The notes beneath the pieces are model-generated. The model had not been told where the DNA came from. It did not search any database and worked only from the letters and a program-made list of their open reading frames with translations. DNA of 64,000 bases from Clavelina lepadiformis (Eukaryota > Chordata > Ascidiacea > Aplousobranchia > Clavelinidae). The position numbers and the translations under genes are program-made. This document shows, in pieces, positions 10,201 to 24,687 of the stretch. Location: the NCBI RefSeq assembly GCF_947623445.1, contig NC_135242.1:6200001-6264000 (forward strand). Direction: 5' to 3'. Each line of letters begins with the position of its first letter. Position 1 is the stretch's first letter.

Positions 10201-12333
10201 TCCACTCAATATTTGTATAAATTGCAGTCATCCTGCCCAACTCTGGAGGGATATATGATGGTGGCCAGCCTGGATCGTGATGAATTGTCTCCATGGTTCT
10301 TCAAAATAGAGAATGAACAATTGAAACTGCAAGTACAAGTTGCTCCATTTCAGCAAATATTTTCAGGTATTTGCTACCTTTATTTGGTTATTTGCCTATT
10401 GTGGGGCTATGAAAAAAAAAGAGTACACATTTTTCGACAATGATGAGCCATTTAGCAATAATAAATAAAGAAGACGTCATTCTAAGCAAGAAGGAATAAA
10501 GATACCCTAACTTGAATTTCATTATAAACGTGTTGTTTGAGTAGAACCAATTTTTGTATTCAATTTTTACAAACGTCAAACGATTTGGTGCCACTAACTA
10601 ATCCTCATATTAATTGCTTTTATCACTACACACAGCATTTGGTCCAAATTCCTATGAACGATTTATTACAAGCTAGAAATCATGTTAACCTACATTCCAT
10701 CGCTTGTTTGAAAAAAATGCCACTGTTTGTTGTGAGTTCTTGCTCGTCTAGCTACATCTATGTTGTACGTTTCCGGGTATAGCGTCGGTATTACGTGGTT
10801 CGTAAAGCGGTTTTTCTTGTTGCTATAGACTCTAGAGCAGGGATGTCCAACCTGCGGCCCGCGGGCCACAGTGCGGCCCACCTGAGATTTTTGTGCGGCC
10901 CGCTAGTTATTTTCACTCCAAGTAGTATTTTGAACTTTGAATCTTAGCCTAAGTAAAATGTACCAGTCAGCTCTTTATGTATCCATTTTTCTTGAAATTT
11001 AATAGGTTATGCGGCCCAATGAATTATTTCAAGTGACAATGCGGCCCACTATAATAAAAGGTTGGACATCCCTGCTCTAGAGCTTGCGTAAGCTAAAATA
11101 AAAACTTCTTGTTTGAGGCAATTTTGAAATTTCAAAGTAAAAGTTACTCGCTTTACATTTGTTAAATTTATTGCAATGAGGTACTGAGATAAATTCTATG
11201 TTTTAGGACTTCATATGCTCGCTTAATAAGCTACACTAGTAAATACTGAACTCAAATTATTGCTTTTTCAGATAAAAACATTTCAGAACTGACAAACATT
11301 GTACAAAGAGCACTTTCCTTAACTTTTCACTTCCGAATTGGAAAGAATGCGCAACCAGCTGTTGTACATTCGATTGAAGATTTGTTTCCTTTTCATCTTG
11401 AGGATTTAAGTAATGGTACAAATGATTTTGGCATTATAGAATTAATAGATCAATGAACTTCCAATTTGTACGTATACAAAATATTTAGTTATTCATTTGA
11501 CGTTTGTGCCTTAGCTGATAACTTCTGTCGATATGCATTATATTCGTAGGCAGGAGAAATCGGCGAGGGTTAAGGAGAAACACAGACAATCCAGAATGTG
11601 GCAGAAAAGATTATCATCTTGATCTACGTAAACCAGGGGTAAGACTTGTGAAATTCTTGTCATTGCATTTCAACATTTAAGATTTCACTGTACAATATGT
11701 ATAGTCATTACTACTCCCTATTATAAACTAATTTTTACGTGATTTGCTTTTAAAATGCCCTAAGCTAAAAGTTTCTGTTTTCACATCTATGGCTTATAGA
11801 CAGAATTTTTTGGTGGTTAATTTTAGTGTTTTGTGATATTCAGCTGAACATAGCATCTCCAGCAAGCTACAACGTGGGTGAATGCTACGGAAGATGTGAA
11901 TATCCTTTGTCAAGTCATATGAATGCTACAAATCATTCGATCGTAATGAAACGGGTATGTTAACTGAATAAATACTGTATCAGCGAAATAACAATGTTTT
12001 TAATATATTTTATACGTTATTGTACACTGCAAAGAGAATAGTTTTGTCTCGCTACATATTGTGTACTGCCTATACTCTATGCAGGGCTACCCTGAACATG
12101 AACTTTTAAGTTAGGATCTTTACCTTTATGTAAGACTTTACAAGGATTTCTATGACCTTTATGATTAACATTAATAGGAAGAAATTCGGAACAGACGGCC
12201 TTCAGTCCCTCCCACCGTGGATTGTGTTCCCCTCGAATACTTTAAATTACATTACCTATACATTGATGACACCAATACTGTGGATGATGGCATCCTTAAT
12301 GACTTCATAGTCAGACATTGTGGTTGTATTTAA
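7280..12333 (+). CDS. Divergent TGF-beta superfamily ligand, copy A
   Basis: A secreted growth-factor precursor of 420 residues from nine exons: 7280-7437, 8031-8113, 9441-9663, 9762-9921, 10228-10366, 11272-11415, 11550-11638, 11844-11954, 12178-12333; all phases agree. Residues 1-18 form a hydrophobic signal peptide. A long prodomain ends in a basic cleavage region (RRNRRGLRR, about 304-312). The mature part has the cystine-knot pattern: Cys319, Cys346 and Cys350 in GECYGRC, then YPLSSHMNATNHSIV as in BMP/activin ligands, Cys385 in VDCVPL, and the terminal HCGC (Cys417, Cys419). Only one Cys sits where the family usually has CC, so the interchain-disulfide cysteine is missing. N359 and N362 are glycosylation sequons. 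Exon 6 relies on a donor at 11416; reading on gives an early stop. Subfamily cannot be assigned by eye; BMP-, Vg1/univin- or GDF-like are possible. Copy B is at 24688-29792. Confidence 0.9.
10838..11074. mobile_element. hAT MITE in intron 5 of ligand copy A
   Basis: A 237-bp element with inverted ends CAGGGATGTCCAACCT and its complement, bordered by a perfect 8-bp duplication CTCTAGAG (10830-10837 and 11075-11082). Repeated GCGGCCC words occur inside. No coding content. It is absent from the corresponding intron of copy B, though that intron is not otherwise alignable. Confidence 0.9.
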
Positions 12334-12698
12334 CAAGCATACTCGTATACAGGTTTCCGATCTGTGTAAAAAGTATGACAGATAAATATGGCTCACGTAG
12401 TCTGTGCAACCTGCTTGTGTACCATAATGATGCTGCCTACAAGCTTTATATTTTGTGCTGGTCCAACTTGCAACGGCCCATGTGTTCCTGCTATCAGTCA
12501 GTATTTATAGATGTGTTTTACTTGACCATTTCTCATAATCTTTTCTTTCGAACTTATAGCCTATGGTTACGATGTCCTAAGTATAGTAATATACTTCTGA
12601 AGTAAATTCTTTTAACAAAATTATGTTGATGTTTTGTGGTGAAGAGTTTTAACACTTTCTTTGGAGAATATTATCTGAAATTGTCGCCGGTTTGTAAA

Positions 12699-12704
12699 AA
12701 TAAA
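12699..12704 (+). terminator. Polyadenylation signal of ligand copy A
   Basis: AATAAA about 365 bases past the stop codon, within sequence still alignable to arm B, where the equivalent signal lies at 24324-24329 on the minus strand. Confidence 0.45.
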
Positions 12705-12749
12705 ACTTTTGGAACATCCATTTAGACGTCAGTATTTGATTTAAGACAT

Positions 12750-15700
12750 TCTGTAATTGTCTGTTACGTGGGAAAAGTAGCAACACGATCGGACAGACTT
12801 TTCCGCCGTTTTTTATTGCTAGACATAATATTGTGACATCTTTATACCAAAAGTAGTCGCCTTTAAGTTTGTTTAGCTCCCTACAGTGTAAGAAACTTAA
12901 ATGATGGAAAGCTAGAACAAAAAATGTAGCTTATGTGAAAAAAGTTACTTTTTGTCTTAAGATGTTGCTCGCAATCTGATTGCGACTTTACAGACCAGTT
13001 TGTTATAGCGATCGAAAAATAATTAAATAAATACATATTTTTTGTTATTACTTTAGTTTTAGAGATCAGCTAAACTCCTGAAAATTCAAGCTTGTGTAGT
13101 AAACAGCGTGGATGGAAAGATATATGTCGGGTACTATAAGGCGTGTGACTTTAAACTAAATATAAACTGTACTGATCAGTGGACTTTTTTGACAAGCTAC
13201 ATTGACAGTCGACAACTCTGTTCTTTTGTAGATTTGGTGTATAAATGATGGGCCTTGCAGCTTAATTCTTTAATTATACACAATCGCTATACTGTACATA
13301 GCTCTGTGTGTAAAGGAAATTAGAAAAACGATAAAACTTATAGAGGAAAAAGCTGTTTACACCCGCGGTATGCCACAGAGCAACTGATTATATGTTATGG
13401 TTAGATTCAGTATGTACATCAATTACAAATGTGTTAAGAAACTGATATCTAGTGATCCATTATTTCATTTCATAAATCCAGTTGCACTCTTATTCTTACC
13501 AATTTATTAGGTATTACTTTGCTAGTAGCTCATTTCAAAATCTTTGAGCTAAATATTACAGTATCATAACCCGCTAATTTAGTTTACCTGCGCAAGATAT
13601 TTCACTGATACAGCACAAAACAACAGTAATTACAGATTGCCTTAAACATCGTACGGAAATTACGGATATTCAGATGTCTAACGATCCGAAATTGTCCTGC
13701 CGCCTGGCCCTGAATACTAGCTAGACCTTGCTGTTGGGCCACCTGTTTTTGTAAGCCGGTTGAAAACGCAGTTCGGACCGAGTGCAAGGTCTGCGTAAGT
13801 TGTGTTACTTTCAAATAGAGAAAGTAACGCCTAGTACTTAGCCTAAAAAGTGGTCATGGAAACGGTGAATTGGTCATTTTTTAAAAATTTTCATCATAAC
13901 TCCAATGCGATAACATTTTTATAAGACATTGTTTTGCCAAAATCTTTGTAATTCTTTCCCATAAAAAATGTTGTAACTTCGTCGTTCCAAACTCTCACTG
14001 AACGTAGCGTGACTACGGAAAAAATTTGTGGATAATTCGGAAGTCATGATATATGACTGAATGCCACCGTCGGAATTATTGCAATGAAAAGACCGTTTTT
14101 CTTCAAGTCAAAAGTGTTTTCATGCCTCCACTTTCCACACGAAAAATCGACTTGCGCCTTGTCTTGGCGCAGTGGCTTTTTACTAAGACCAGTCGAAGAA
14201 TTAAATTAGTGATTTGTATAAAAGATTATATCCTCCTGAATGCTTTAGAACATCCCACCTTATACAATTTCAGCAAAAACCCTTGCTTTCGTTGTAGGCC
14301 TACCTCAAATAAAAATTGCTTTTCCTCATCTTAAACAACAATAGTAAACGAACTAGATCCACCGTGTATGAAACCTTTGCTGAAAAATTATGCTTTTATT
14401 AAATGGTAAATATTAGCAAATATGTCTTCAAAAGAAATTTTATTAATTAATCACTTAACTCAAAACCAGATTTGAAGACTTTGAAACTAAAGATGTACAA
14501 AAAAAGTGACAATATAAACAAAAGAACGCAAGAAATCTTTCAAAATAACTGAAACGTTGAGTTTTTGGATACTTTCCAAATTTATATATTGTATTATAGA
14601 TCCTAGAAGCAAATCAATAAAAAATGTTGGCAACAAATTATAAAAATTAAGGTATCTAAAAAGTTTAAAATTAATAAATGTAAACTAAATAAACGCTTGT
14701 AGCAACCCTGGATCAGCATAAATTCAAACTAAACGCCCAGTTCAATACGTCGGCCAAACTATAAACAGTTTTTCCAAAAGATGGACCTTAGCAATAGAGT
14801 CGTATGGAACAAATTTAAAATCTAGGGTATGTTCCTAGTATACAAGTACACAACCGGCCCGACACCTGGGTTACGGGACACAGCCCGGCTCAAACTTGAC
14901 CGATAGAAATAAACTTGATATCGTTAAATTTGAGAAGAATTTTCATTGCTGGTAATGGCAATTGTTTTGGCAAAAATCTAACACAGCGTCACCCAGCGAG
15001 TCGTGAACTTCACCTATTTTGAGAGCGTAATATCTTACCATGTGGTGTCGCAATTTTTATCAGACGACAACGGAAGACACGAAATTGGGACTTCCCTTGT
15101 TTTTTTAAAGATTTCTAGGCCTTACGAGCCCGCATGGAAAGAAAGCTTTGTGCTTTGTGCACGTCCTGTGCTAAACCGAGCTATCTGGTGCATCAAATAG
15201 GTCAAAAAACTAATTTGTAAGCTAAATAATTATTCCGAAACAGGTACATGTGGTGCATACTCGCGCGTAACGGTGCTCACGTCTTTTCGCCTACTGGTGC
15301 ACACCAGTCTTTGAAAATTACACTGTCCGGTGCCCAAAAAACTTACATTTCGTACTGGCTTCCGAGGTGGTTACATTTCAGTCCCATTTTAAGGGCAGGG
15401 GTTAAGGTAGGGGGATGTCATCTTACTGACCCCACAGTACGATCTACGATGTCATCAGAATGACGTCATAATTTGGTTACTTCGAGGTGGTTATGCACTT
15501 TTACACTAAACCAGAAACAGGATTCCGATCCTTGAGGTGGAGTTTCTTTTCACCATCCAGTCGTACTAATCTTAAACAATGTTGTATAGTGTAGTCGTTT
15601 TTTACCATGTCACCAAGCATATCTCTACATATCTTGTCAATTTTGTATAACTTATTACATATGCTTATAAGCATTTTTTAATTGTTGTAAATAGGCTATT

Positions 15701-16950
15701 GTATGTTGGGTTTAGTGGCCCTGCTAACCATTTTTTATGTTTTGGTTACATTATTCTTGCACGCTTTTAGCATTTGTGCTTTGCTGCTTTTTGCCGCTCA
15801 TTGTTTGCTGGTGGAATTTTTATTTTATCTCTTTGTAATGGTTAGTATTTTATTTTTCAATCCCACACAGACAATGACGAAAAATAAACAATACTATACA
15901 TTATGAATATGAAAAATGCCTAGTCTCAAATTAAAATGTCATAAATTCTAAATTTATTTAAAACCAATCCTTTAAGACCCAAACTGCTAACTTTCATAAT
16001 GAAATCATCACTAAGAATTAATTTCCTTTTAAACTAACTTATATACTCATCTTTCTCGGCTAAAACAAAAAAGACAATGGCATCTGTACCATCGTGGTAT
16101 CCACTGATACCAATCACCATTTGCTTTCGACACAAAAAAGTTAGAACTATCAGTAGGAAAGGGCCTATACGAACCCAAACCCGAATAAATTCGCCGAATA
16201 TAGCTTGTGTGATAGATTTGGGCGAACCCGAATACAATGTTACAATAAAATTTATCAACATTGGTAAGAATTGACCATCTATTTTCCTTTCTAAGTTAAA
16301 GTAGAGTTAACATTTCTCATTGAAGGTTATTTATGTTTACAGGAATTTTGCCTTTTTAAATGCTGTTTGTTCAGTATTTTTCAGCAATTATGTATTGTTA
16401 CAAGAAATGTTTGGAAACTTTTTGATGAAATTTTATAATTTGGTGCTCATACAAATAGATTCGGAGTTTGTCCAGGTCGACCTTTATGATATTCGCATTC
16501 GCACCTACCCAAATAATTGTCCTCGTGGTACATCCCTGCTATATAGTAAGGAGTCATAAAACTATGGACCGCGTGCTGGATCTGGCCCGCAAGATTTGTC
16601 CGGTCCACCTCACTGTGCTACAAATGAGCACATTTTATTGTAGCTTATTGAACAAAGCGGGTTTCCGGCCCGCAGTTGTCAATTCTCATGCTTATTTGGC
16701 CTTTTATGTAAAAAGTTTGGTGATGCATGCTTTGTACCAACAGGTAGAAATGAATGTATCCACAGAAATATGCGTTTTAATTTTTGACCTACAACATAGC
16801 ATCTACTGTATGTCTGTATTTAATTACAATTACAAGTGCAGTTTTCGACTACATTTTCTTTTTCACAGTCTGTGACCAAAGCTAAGCTAATTTGTAATGC
16901 CACTGACTTAATGAGAATAAGCTTTTCATTTTCAACTATTAAGCTTGTTA
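12750..16950. other. Non-coding spacer, nothing convincing
   Basis: Only short open frames (for example 13602-13814 minus and 16468-16875 plus) with no recognisable motif or matching splice sites. A pyrimidine-rich stretch ending in CACAG at about 16868, 85 bases before the PRMT6 start codon, could be a 5'-UTR or trans-splice acceptor. Confidence 0.4.
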
Positions 16951-16952
16951 AA

Positions 16953-18900
<1,948 letters not shown>

Positions 18901-19990
18901 ACATTTTAGGCATTTTTTCACTACATGCTCACATTTTCAAATTTTACAGTATGATATCACTGCCAGAATCTGGAACGTTCGTACCTCACATATGTTTCAC
19001 AATCTTTACACTCAAAAAAAAACAACCACCAACTTGAATGCTTCGTTTCATGTACAAAATGATAGATTTGACCTAAATCAGCCTGCACCTTTGGATTTGA
19101 GATAATGACACAATTCATGAATTTTATAACTTGCGTATTCACTGTTTTTGGTTGTCTTGTTTTCGTGCATTTTGTATTGTCAACAAATCATAAGAATTTC
19201 CAAACTTATCCAGTCAGTTTTCCTATGTAGATACTGATTCTTTGCTGAGCAAATAGTTCCCTGTTAACCAGCATAGATCTTGTAATATCGTGCATGAATG
19301 TTGAAAGCGATAAATTCTTTCCTGTTTTTAAATTTTAATACATATCTGATCTTAAGCACATTTTGAAATTAGTATCAAACAGAAATTAATTTCAGATGCA
19401 ATTTTGTGCATGTTTCAGGAAATGTAGTCTCTATCAAGGAATTATTTAGCACAAGTGATACGAAACACCAGGAAGTCAAGAAAGTAAATCCTGAATGAAT
19501 GTGGGCTATCAGTAATAAAGAAAAGCGAAAGTTTTATACTGCAATTCCAATAACACTTCACCTGTGTTAAGTTTTTACACTTTTCTACAAAACCACCATA
19601 ATAAAATTTTGCAAGTGAAGAACCCAGAACTTGTAAGTTCTGGTACAAGGATTGAAGATTAAAAAAATCAATGCCGATTGTTTATGGCATTGACAGCCAT
19701 GCCCCCTACTTGATTAAAAGGAAATAATAAGCGCACTAACAACTGTGTTTTATTACAAAGGAGAACTGCATAGACATAAGAACAGCAAATATACATTATG
19801 CATGCCATGGCCTTAAATATTACGCACATATATTTGAACTTAAGCATAAACTGCCATAACCGTTTTACAAGAACCAAGAAATATTTTACAAATTTGACCT
19901 ATTACAAACATAATTTTGAATATACTGTATTTGTTTAATATATTACGAATGAAAAATTTGAAAGTTTTGACTTATCAATAAAAATTAGTA

Positions 19991-21407
19991 CTATCTTTTC
20001 CTAGCATTATGAAGTTTGGTTGCTTCAGCTTTTAAACACTGCAAAGTTTCCTGAATGACATCTGTAATTATTTTCCGTTTTTCCATTGCAGTATGCCCTA
20101 ACTTGTTACAGTTCTCCAATTGTGCTGTGAAGTCCATTGGCTCTCCAATTAAAATAGTCACCTTTTGACCTGTTAAATGTAAACAGATCTTGAAACAAGT
20201 TGGAAGAGATGTGATAAATATGAAATAAATACCTACCAACACGTGGAATGTACCACCTTGAAGAAGGTGGTAAAATATCATCAACTCCTAAATGATAAAA
20301 AGGCACTACAATTGGTACATGCTTGCATTCACTTATCAGTCTTCCCACTCCCCACTTCAACCTGGTAATCAATTTTATAGTTAATTAGATTTGATTTTAA
20401 TTATGATCATCACCATTATTTTAGTCCATAATGCTTTATCGAAGCAAGTTTTACTCTGAAAAGTTAATGTTGTGTTACCCGTTCAAAGATGCATCATGAG
20501 CGATAATACAAGCTATGATTGGTTCATCTAAATGAATTGTAGACTACTTTATAGTCAAGACACAAGATGTCCTTAGTTAAAGCCGTACCTTATCCAGGAC
20601 TTTTCCATGTTAACTTTTCCTTCTGGAAAAACCTGGGCCCATTCCCCTCTGTTCAAATTTTTCAGAATAAAATCCATGCCTCGCTGATAGACACCATCAC
20701 CTCTCACAATAGGTACACACTGAGACAGAAACATGATAAAGCTACTAACCGTTAGCAAGCTCTTTCAAAACATGTGGTTAAAATTTAATCTCAAACTTAG
20801 CACAAATGAGATGGGGTTCATGCTTACCCTGCCCAAACCGAAGAAATTTCCATGCCATGCTTTGGTGAAGCAAATATCATGCGCTGCTGGAACCCATCTT
20901 AGTTTGTGTGGTGTGAAAAATGTGCTCCAAGGAAGCATTCCACATAAAATTGGGTCATCAATGCAGCTGTAATGGTTTGCCACTAAAATTGTGATCAATA
21001 GTTACTTAAAATTGGGCACAAAATAATTAATTATGTAATGGTAAATGCCAATAGGAATAATGAAACATACAGCTTTACTTTAATTTTATCGCTTCTGCAT
21101 TAGGCTACAAAGCACAATGCCATAGATATATGAGGAACAAACTTACAGATCACAATCATTGGTACTAATATGTATTACAATGTATTAAGTCTGCAAGAAA
21201 TAACTTACCAGTAACAAGTGCTTTGCCTTTGTCTCTTTTCAACACAGCATCATCAAGATAATGTTTCTGATAAACCTTTGTTGAATTTGCCCAAGTTAAC
21301 CATATTCTACTAAGAATACCAACAGTTGACACTGCGGCATAGCTGGGCAATTTCCACCACCATGGAAATGGGGTATTTGGAAATGGCCATTTATACTTTT
21401 CAATCAT
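19991..21407 (-). CDS. TAFAZZIN: Tafazzin (cardiolipin transacylase)
   Basis: A mitochondrial phospholipid-lysophospholipid transacylase that remodels cardiolipin. Exons on the minus strand are 21407-21209, 20982-20828, 20719-20589, 20361-20237 and 20169-19991, all in phase, giving 262 residues. The start [10 protein letters not shown] aligns with the human N-terminus (KWPFP shared); an in-frame ATG at 21476 would add 23 residues. The acyltransferase HX4D motif is H70-YSCI-D75 in NHYSCIDDP. The second motif is FPEGKVN (149-155), then [27 protein letters not shown] and the C-terminal QLKAE-like tail ([12 protein letters not shown]). The length equals the human form lacking exon 5, and no separate exon 5 equivalent is seen. 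A donor at GTTG/GTAGGT (20236) restores the conserved GQKVT junction. TTTATT at 19749-19754 (AATAAA on the minus strand) may end the transcript. Confidence 0.95.
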
Positions 21408-21479
21408 CCAAAAACAATAAACAATCACTTTTCTATAGTAATACAGAGTGACCAAACTATCTGCTTTGGAAAGCACAGA

Positions 21480-24280
21480 CCTATTTTAAAGCATGGTATA
21501 CTAAAATCTCTACCGTCCATGGCAGCAAAAGCTACATATAGAAATTATGATTGATCTTGGTTTTAACTTATCATAGGATAAGCTGTGAAATAACGCTGCA
21601 ATAAATCATAGAGGAAAGTTTAGTACACTGCATTATGAGACATATCAATGTGCACTTTAAACTGTTCATCCTCACATTAATTCATGATAAAATAATGAAA
21701 CAATTTGGAATGCCCATTTATTAAAAATATTTAACAAAGAACTGATACTCCAGTGCGTATTAACTGATACTGATACTCCAGTTTATCTTTGGTACACACG
21801 ATTTCTAGTAAAAAAACGACTGAACTTTGGCATGTACCTTGATAAATCTTGGGAATGTGCACATGCACCACATTTCCCATTTGGCAGTGTCTATTTCACC
21901 AACTTCAGGAAACAGCTGGTAACTTTGGTAACTGGCGACCAGTGACACAGACACTTATTTTGGTGGTCAACAAAGTAGGAAAATACCCATACAATACAAA
22001 ACAACTAGGCTATTAGCAAATATATAATAATTATATAGTCTGTTAAATGGAATGTATGATACTAATTTTCAACTAATTAAAACTAATCTTCTCAGACCCA
22101 AACTCTCACCTCTCATCACTAACCAAAATTACAAAACTATCTTAGAAGATTAGATTGAAGAACTTAAATCACGCAAAAACAAGAATGATAAACCTATCAG
22201 CGGAAATCAGCCAGTTACCATTTCGTAATTTTTCAACTTGGATAAACAGATGTGAATTAGGCCTAGTCACTTTGTTTCCATTTCTACTAGAAGAATAGGT
22301 TATAATCCTGGCCATATAACTTTTAAAAGGTCATTTAATAAATATGGATCATATTAATTGGCAAACTTCCAAATATGCTAAAATGCTACCCATTAAAGCA
22401 ATTATTTTCAGATTCGAAGCGCTGCTAAACAAGAACTAGGAAAAATATTATCTTAATTGTGCAAAGGACTTTATATGCGAGTCATCTGAGCAATATCATT
22501 AAAATATGATGCCCAGAATGTTTGTATTTTAATGTAGAATCAAAGTTGGTTAACAATTTCCATTGTTAAGTAGCCTACAGGTGATTGTCAAAATCTTGCC
22601 AATCAAAAACTATGGAGCCCATAACTCGAAAATGTGTAATGAAAATAATGAATTTAAATAAATAATGAATGAATTTAAATGAAGTTACTTTTGTACACAG
22701 GGGCGTCATTTTTTACTTAATCTTTCATTTGATTAGTCTTAAGTGCAGTTTTCGACGAAATATCGTGCATGAAAAAGTGCGAGTTTTAGCGTGGTGGTGT
22801 GAACTTAAGCCTAATCAACGCATCAGCTAAATTTATCGCCAACCAAACAATCAATCAAATAGCCTAGGCCTATATAAGCAAAGTACAGATCTGTCTCCAT
22901 AGGACCATACTTTGTCCTAGTGCTGCCTATATAGCCTATGTACTGACTGCTGCCATCACTGTTATAGCCTGTAAGTTATAAACTGAACAAAATTTGGGAC
23001 TTCCCCGTACACTGTCATAACCTTGAAACTCAAACACTAAATTCGAGCAACTTAGGCTTTATTAAAAACAGAATTGAACAGACCTAAAACAAATAGAATC
23101 AGTTAGGCGAAACGTGACAGCTATATAACATTTATATATGTGAACTTATACTATTAAGCAGCCGACCCACCGACACTGCGCTTGCTACTGAAATGACGTT
23201 CTACAGTTCTATTTAAGGCGGCGAAGCAATTAAGGCGTGAGGCAAGGCGTAAACAAAGGAATGTTAATACATTGGAATGTCACCACATTCACCCCCGGTT
23301 AAATAATTATTAAGTATTAATAATAATAAGTAATTACAATGTTTGAAAAAACTACAAAGTCCATTCGCCATATCTTTGTGGAGGTCTTCTGACCTCTAAT
23401 GTTCCCTGCGAATACGCACTAAAGCAAGGCATTGAAAAACATTCGCTTTGGGGTTTATTTTTTATGAACGTAATACAACAACAAAAAATTACAGTAGTTA
23501 CAATTATGACGTACGGAGGTATAAAAATATAAAATAATGAATATCAACAATAACATAGGCATTGTATAAATTATTAACTTCAAAAGTTTTGGTTATGTTA
23601 TATAAGTAAAGTCAAGGCCCAAGCTCCCTCAAACATGCTGAGAATTCTAAGTAATTTGCTTACAATATCCTGTCCAGTGTTCATATCGAGAGCTCCGTAT
23701 CGGCAGCTATGATTTAACAGCTATGGCTTATATTTCAATCGTTCTATTATAACACCAAAGTGGTAATTTGCCGTCTCGTGAAAATTAAACACAATAATGA
23801 ATTACGATGCCAATGTAATTAACATTACATGAACTGTTTCGTCAAGTCGAATGTAGGTGAGGTTTTGTAACTGCAGGACTGAAGGTGAAGTGTAAAGGTT
23901 TATGTATCTGACGTCATCATGATTAAAGCATCCAGCAGCGCTAGTTTCGCTAGATTGCAAGTTACGCGATGCTGAATAAAAGCGATAAAACACTGCTTGT
24001 ATTAATGAATGTATTTGTTGAAACCATTTGAGACAAACTCCGTTTCAGAGGATTCATAAAGAATGCAGAAATTAAATTTAAAACTTTGAGATTTGGTTTG
24101 AAGGATTTTTTATCTTAGAATGTGCATCCATGATAATGGTCAAAACATATAACAAACTAAATTTCTCATACCCAGCAAAGCATGAAATCTAGAACTGATA
24201 ATGTTATTTCTTTTTTTTGTGGACAACAGCTGGGATGATCAGATCAGCAATTACGTCATTGCGTTTTTGGAAACCGAATA
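21480..24280. other. Intergenic stretch upstream of tafazzin
   Basis: No exon or RNA gene recognised. It presumably holds the tafazzin promoter. A short imperfect duplication of ACTGATACTCCAGT occurs near 21740-21780. AT-rich, with AGGCCTA-type words but no clear element ends. Confidence 0.4.
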
Positions 24281-24323
24281 ACTATAGGCTAATTCAAATC
24301 AAACACGTAGTTATTTGAAAAAT

Positions 24324-24329
24324 TTTATT
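24324..24329 (-). terminator. Polyadenylation signal of ligand copy B
   Basis: TTTATT on the plus strand (AATAAA on minus) about 360 bases past the stop codon, in the same alignable position as the signal of copy A at 12699-12704. Confidence 0.4.
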
Positions 24330-24687
24330 GTCCCCAGCATTGGCGAAAATTTCATGCAGCACTCTTCAAAGAAACCTTTTAAAGTCTTAATCACAAACCA
24401 TGCAGTGGGTTGTACTTTTTCATTACGTTTAGTTACTTCAGGAGTTACTGTACTTAAACTATCGTAACTAAGCAAGTTAGAAGAAAATTATTGTGATAAG
24501 TGGTCATGTACAATGTAGTTGTAAATGCTGAACGATAATAAAAATGCAAGATCCCCAAGGTTTGACCATCACAAAGTAGAAAGTTTGTAGCCAGCATTAT
24601 TATGGTACACAAGCAGGTTGCACAAACTATGTGAGCCATGTTTCTTTGTCATGCTTTTTACACAGATCTGAAACCTGTATATGCTTG

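Larger units (their letters stand above)
1950..12750 (+). repeat. Arm A of a large inverted duplication
   Basis: This segment matches, in reverse complement, about 24280-31210. The match covers the promoter, all nine exons, most introns and the polyadenylation region of the TGF-beta family gene. It resumes outside the transposon at 2008-5869, because the bases left of the element (ending near 2007) and right of it (from 5870) are contiguous in arm B. The arm is therefore about 6.9 kb of duplicated DNA plus the 3.86-kb insertion. Boundaries are approximate since similarity fades at both ends. Confidence 0.85.

Noticed and set aside
11416..11457. Reading exon 6 of the ligand on to its in-frame stop as the end of a shorter protein
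   Set aside because: It would lose the mature domain. A donor at 11416 joins exon 7 in phase and gives a complete ligand in both copies.
13602..13814. Minus-strand frame with a Gln-rich stretch
   Set aside because: Short, isolated and without splice partners; could be an old element fragment but there is no supporting structure.
16468..16875. 135-codon open frame upstream of PRMT6
   Set aside because: No recognisable motif, no splice or start context, and composition like the surrounding intergenic DNA.
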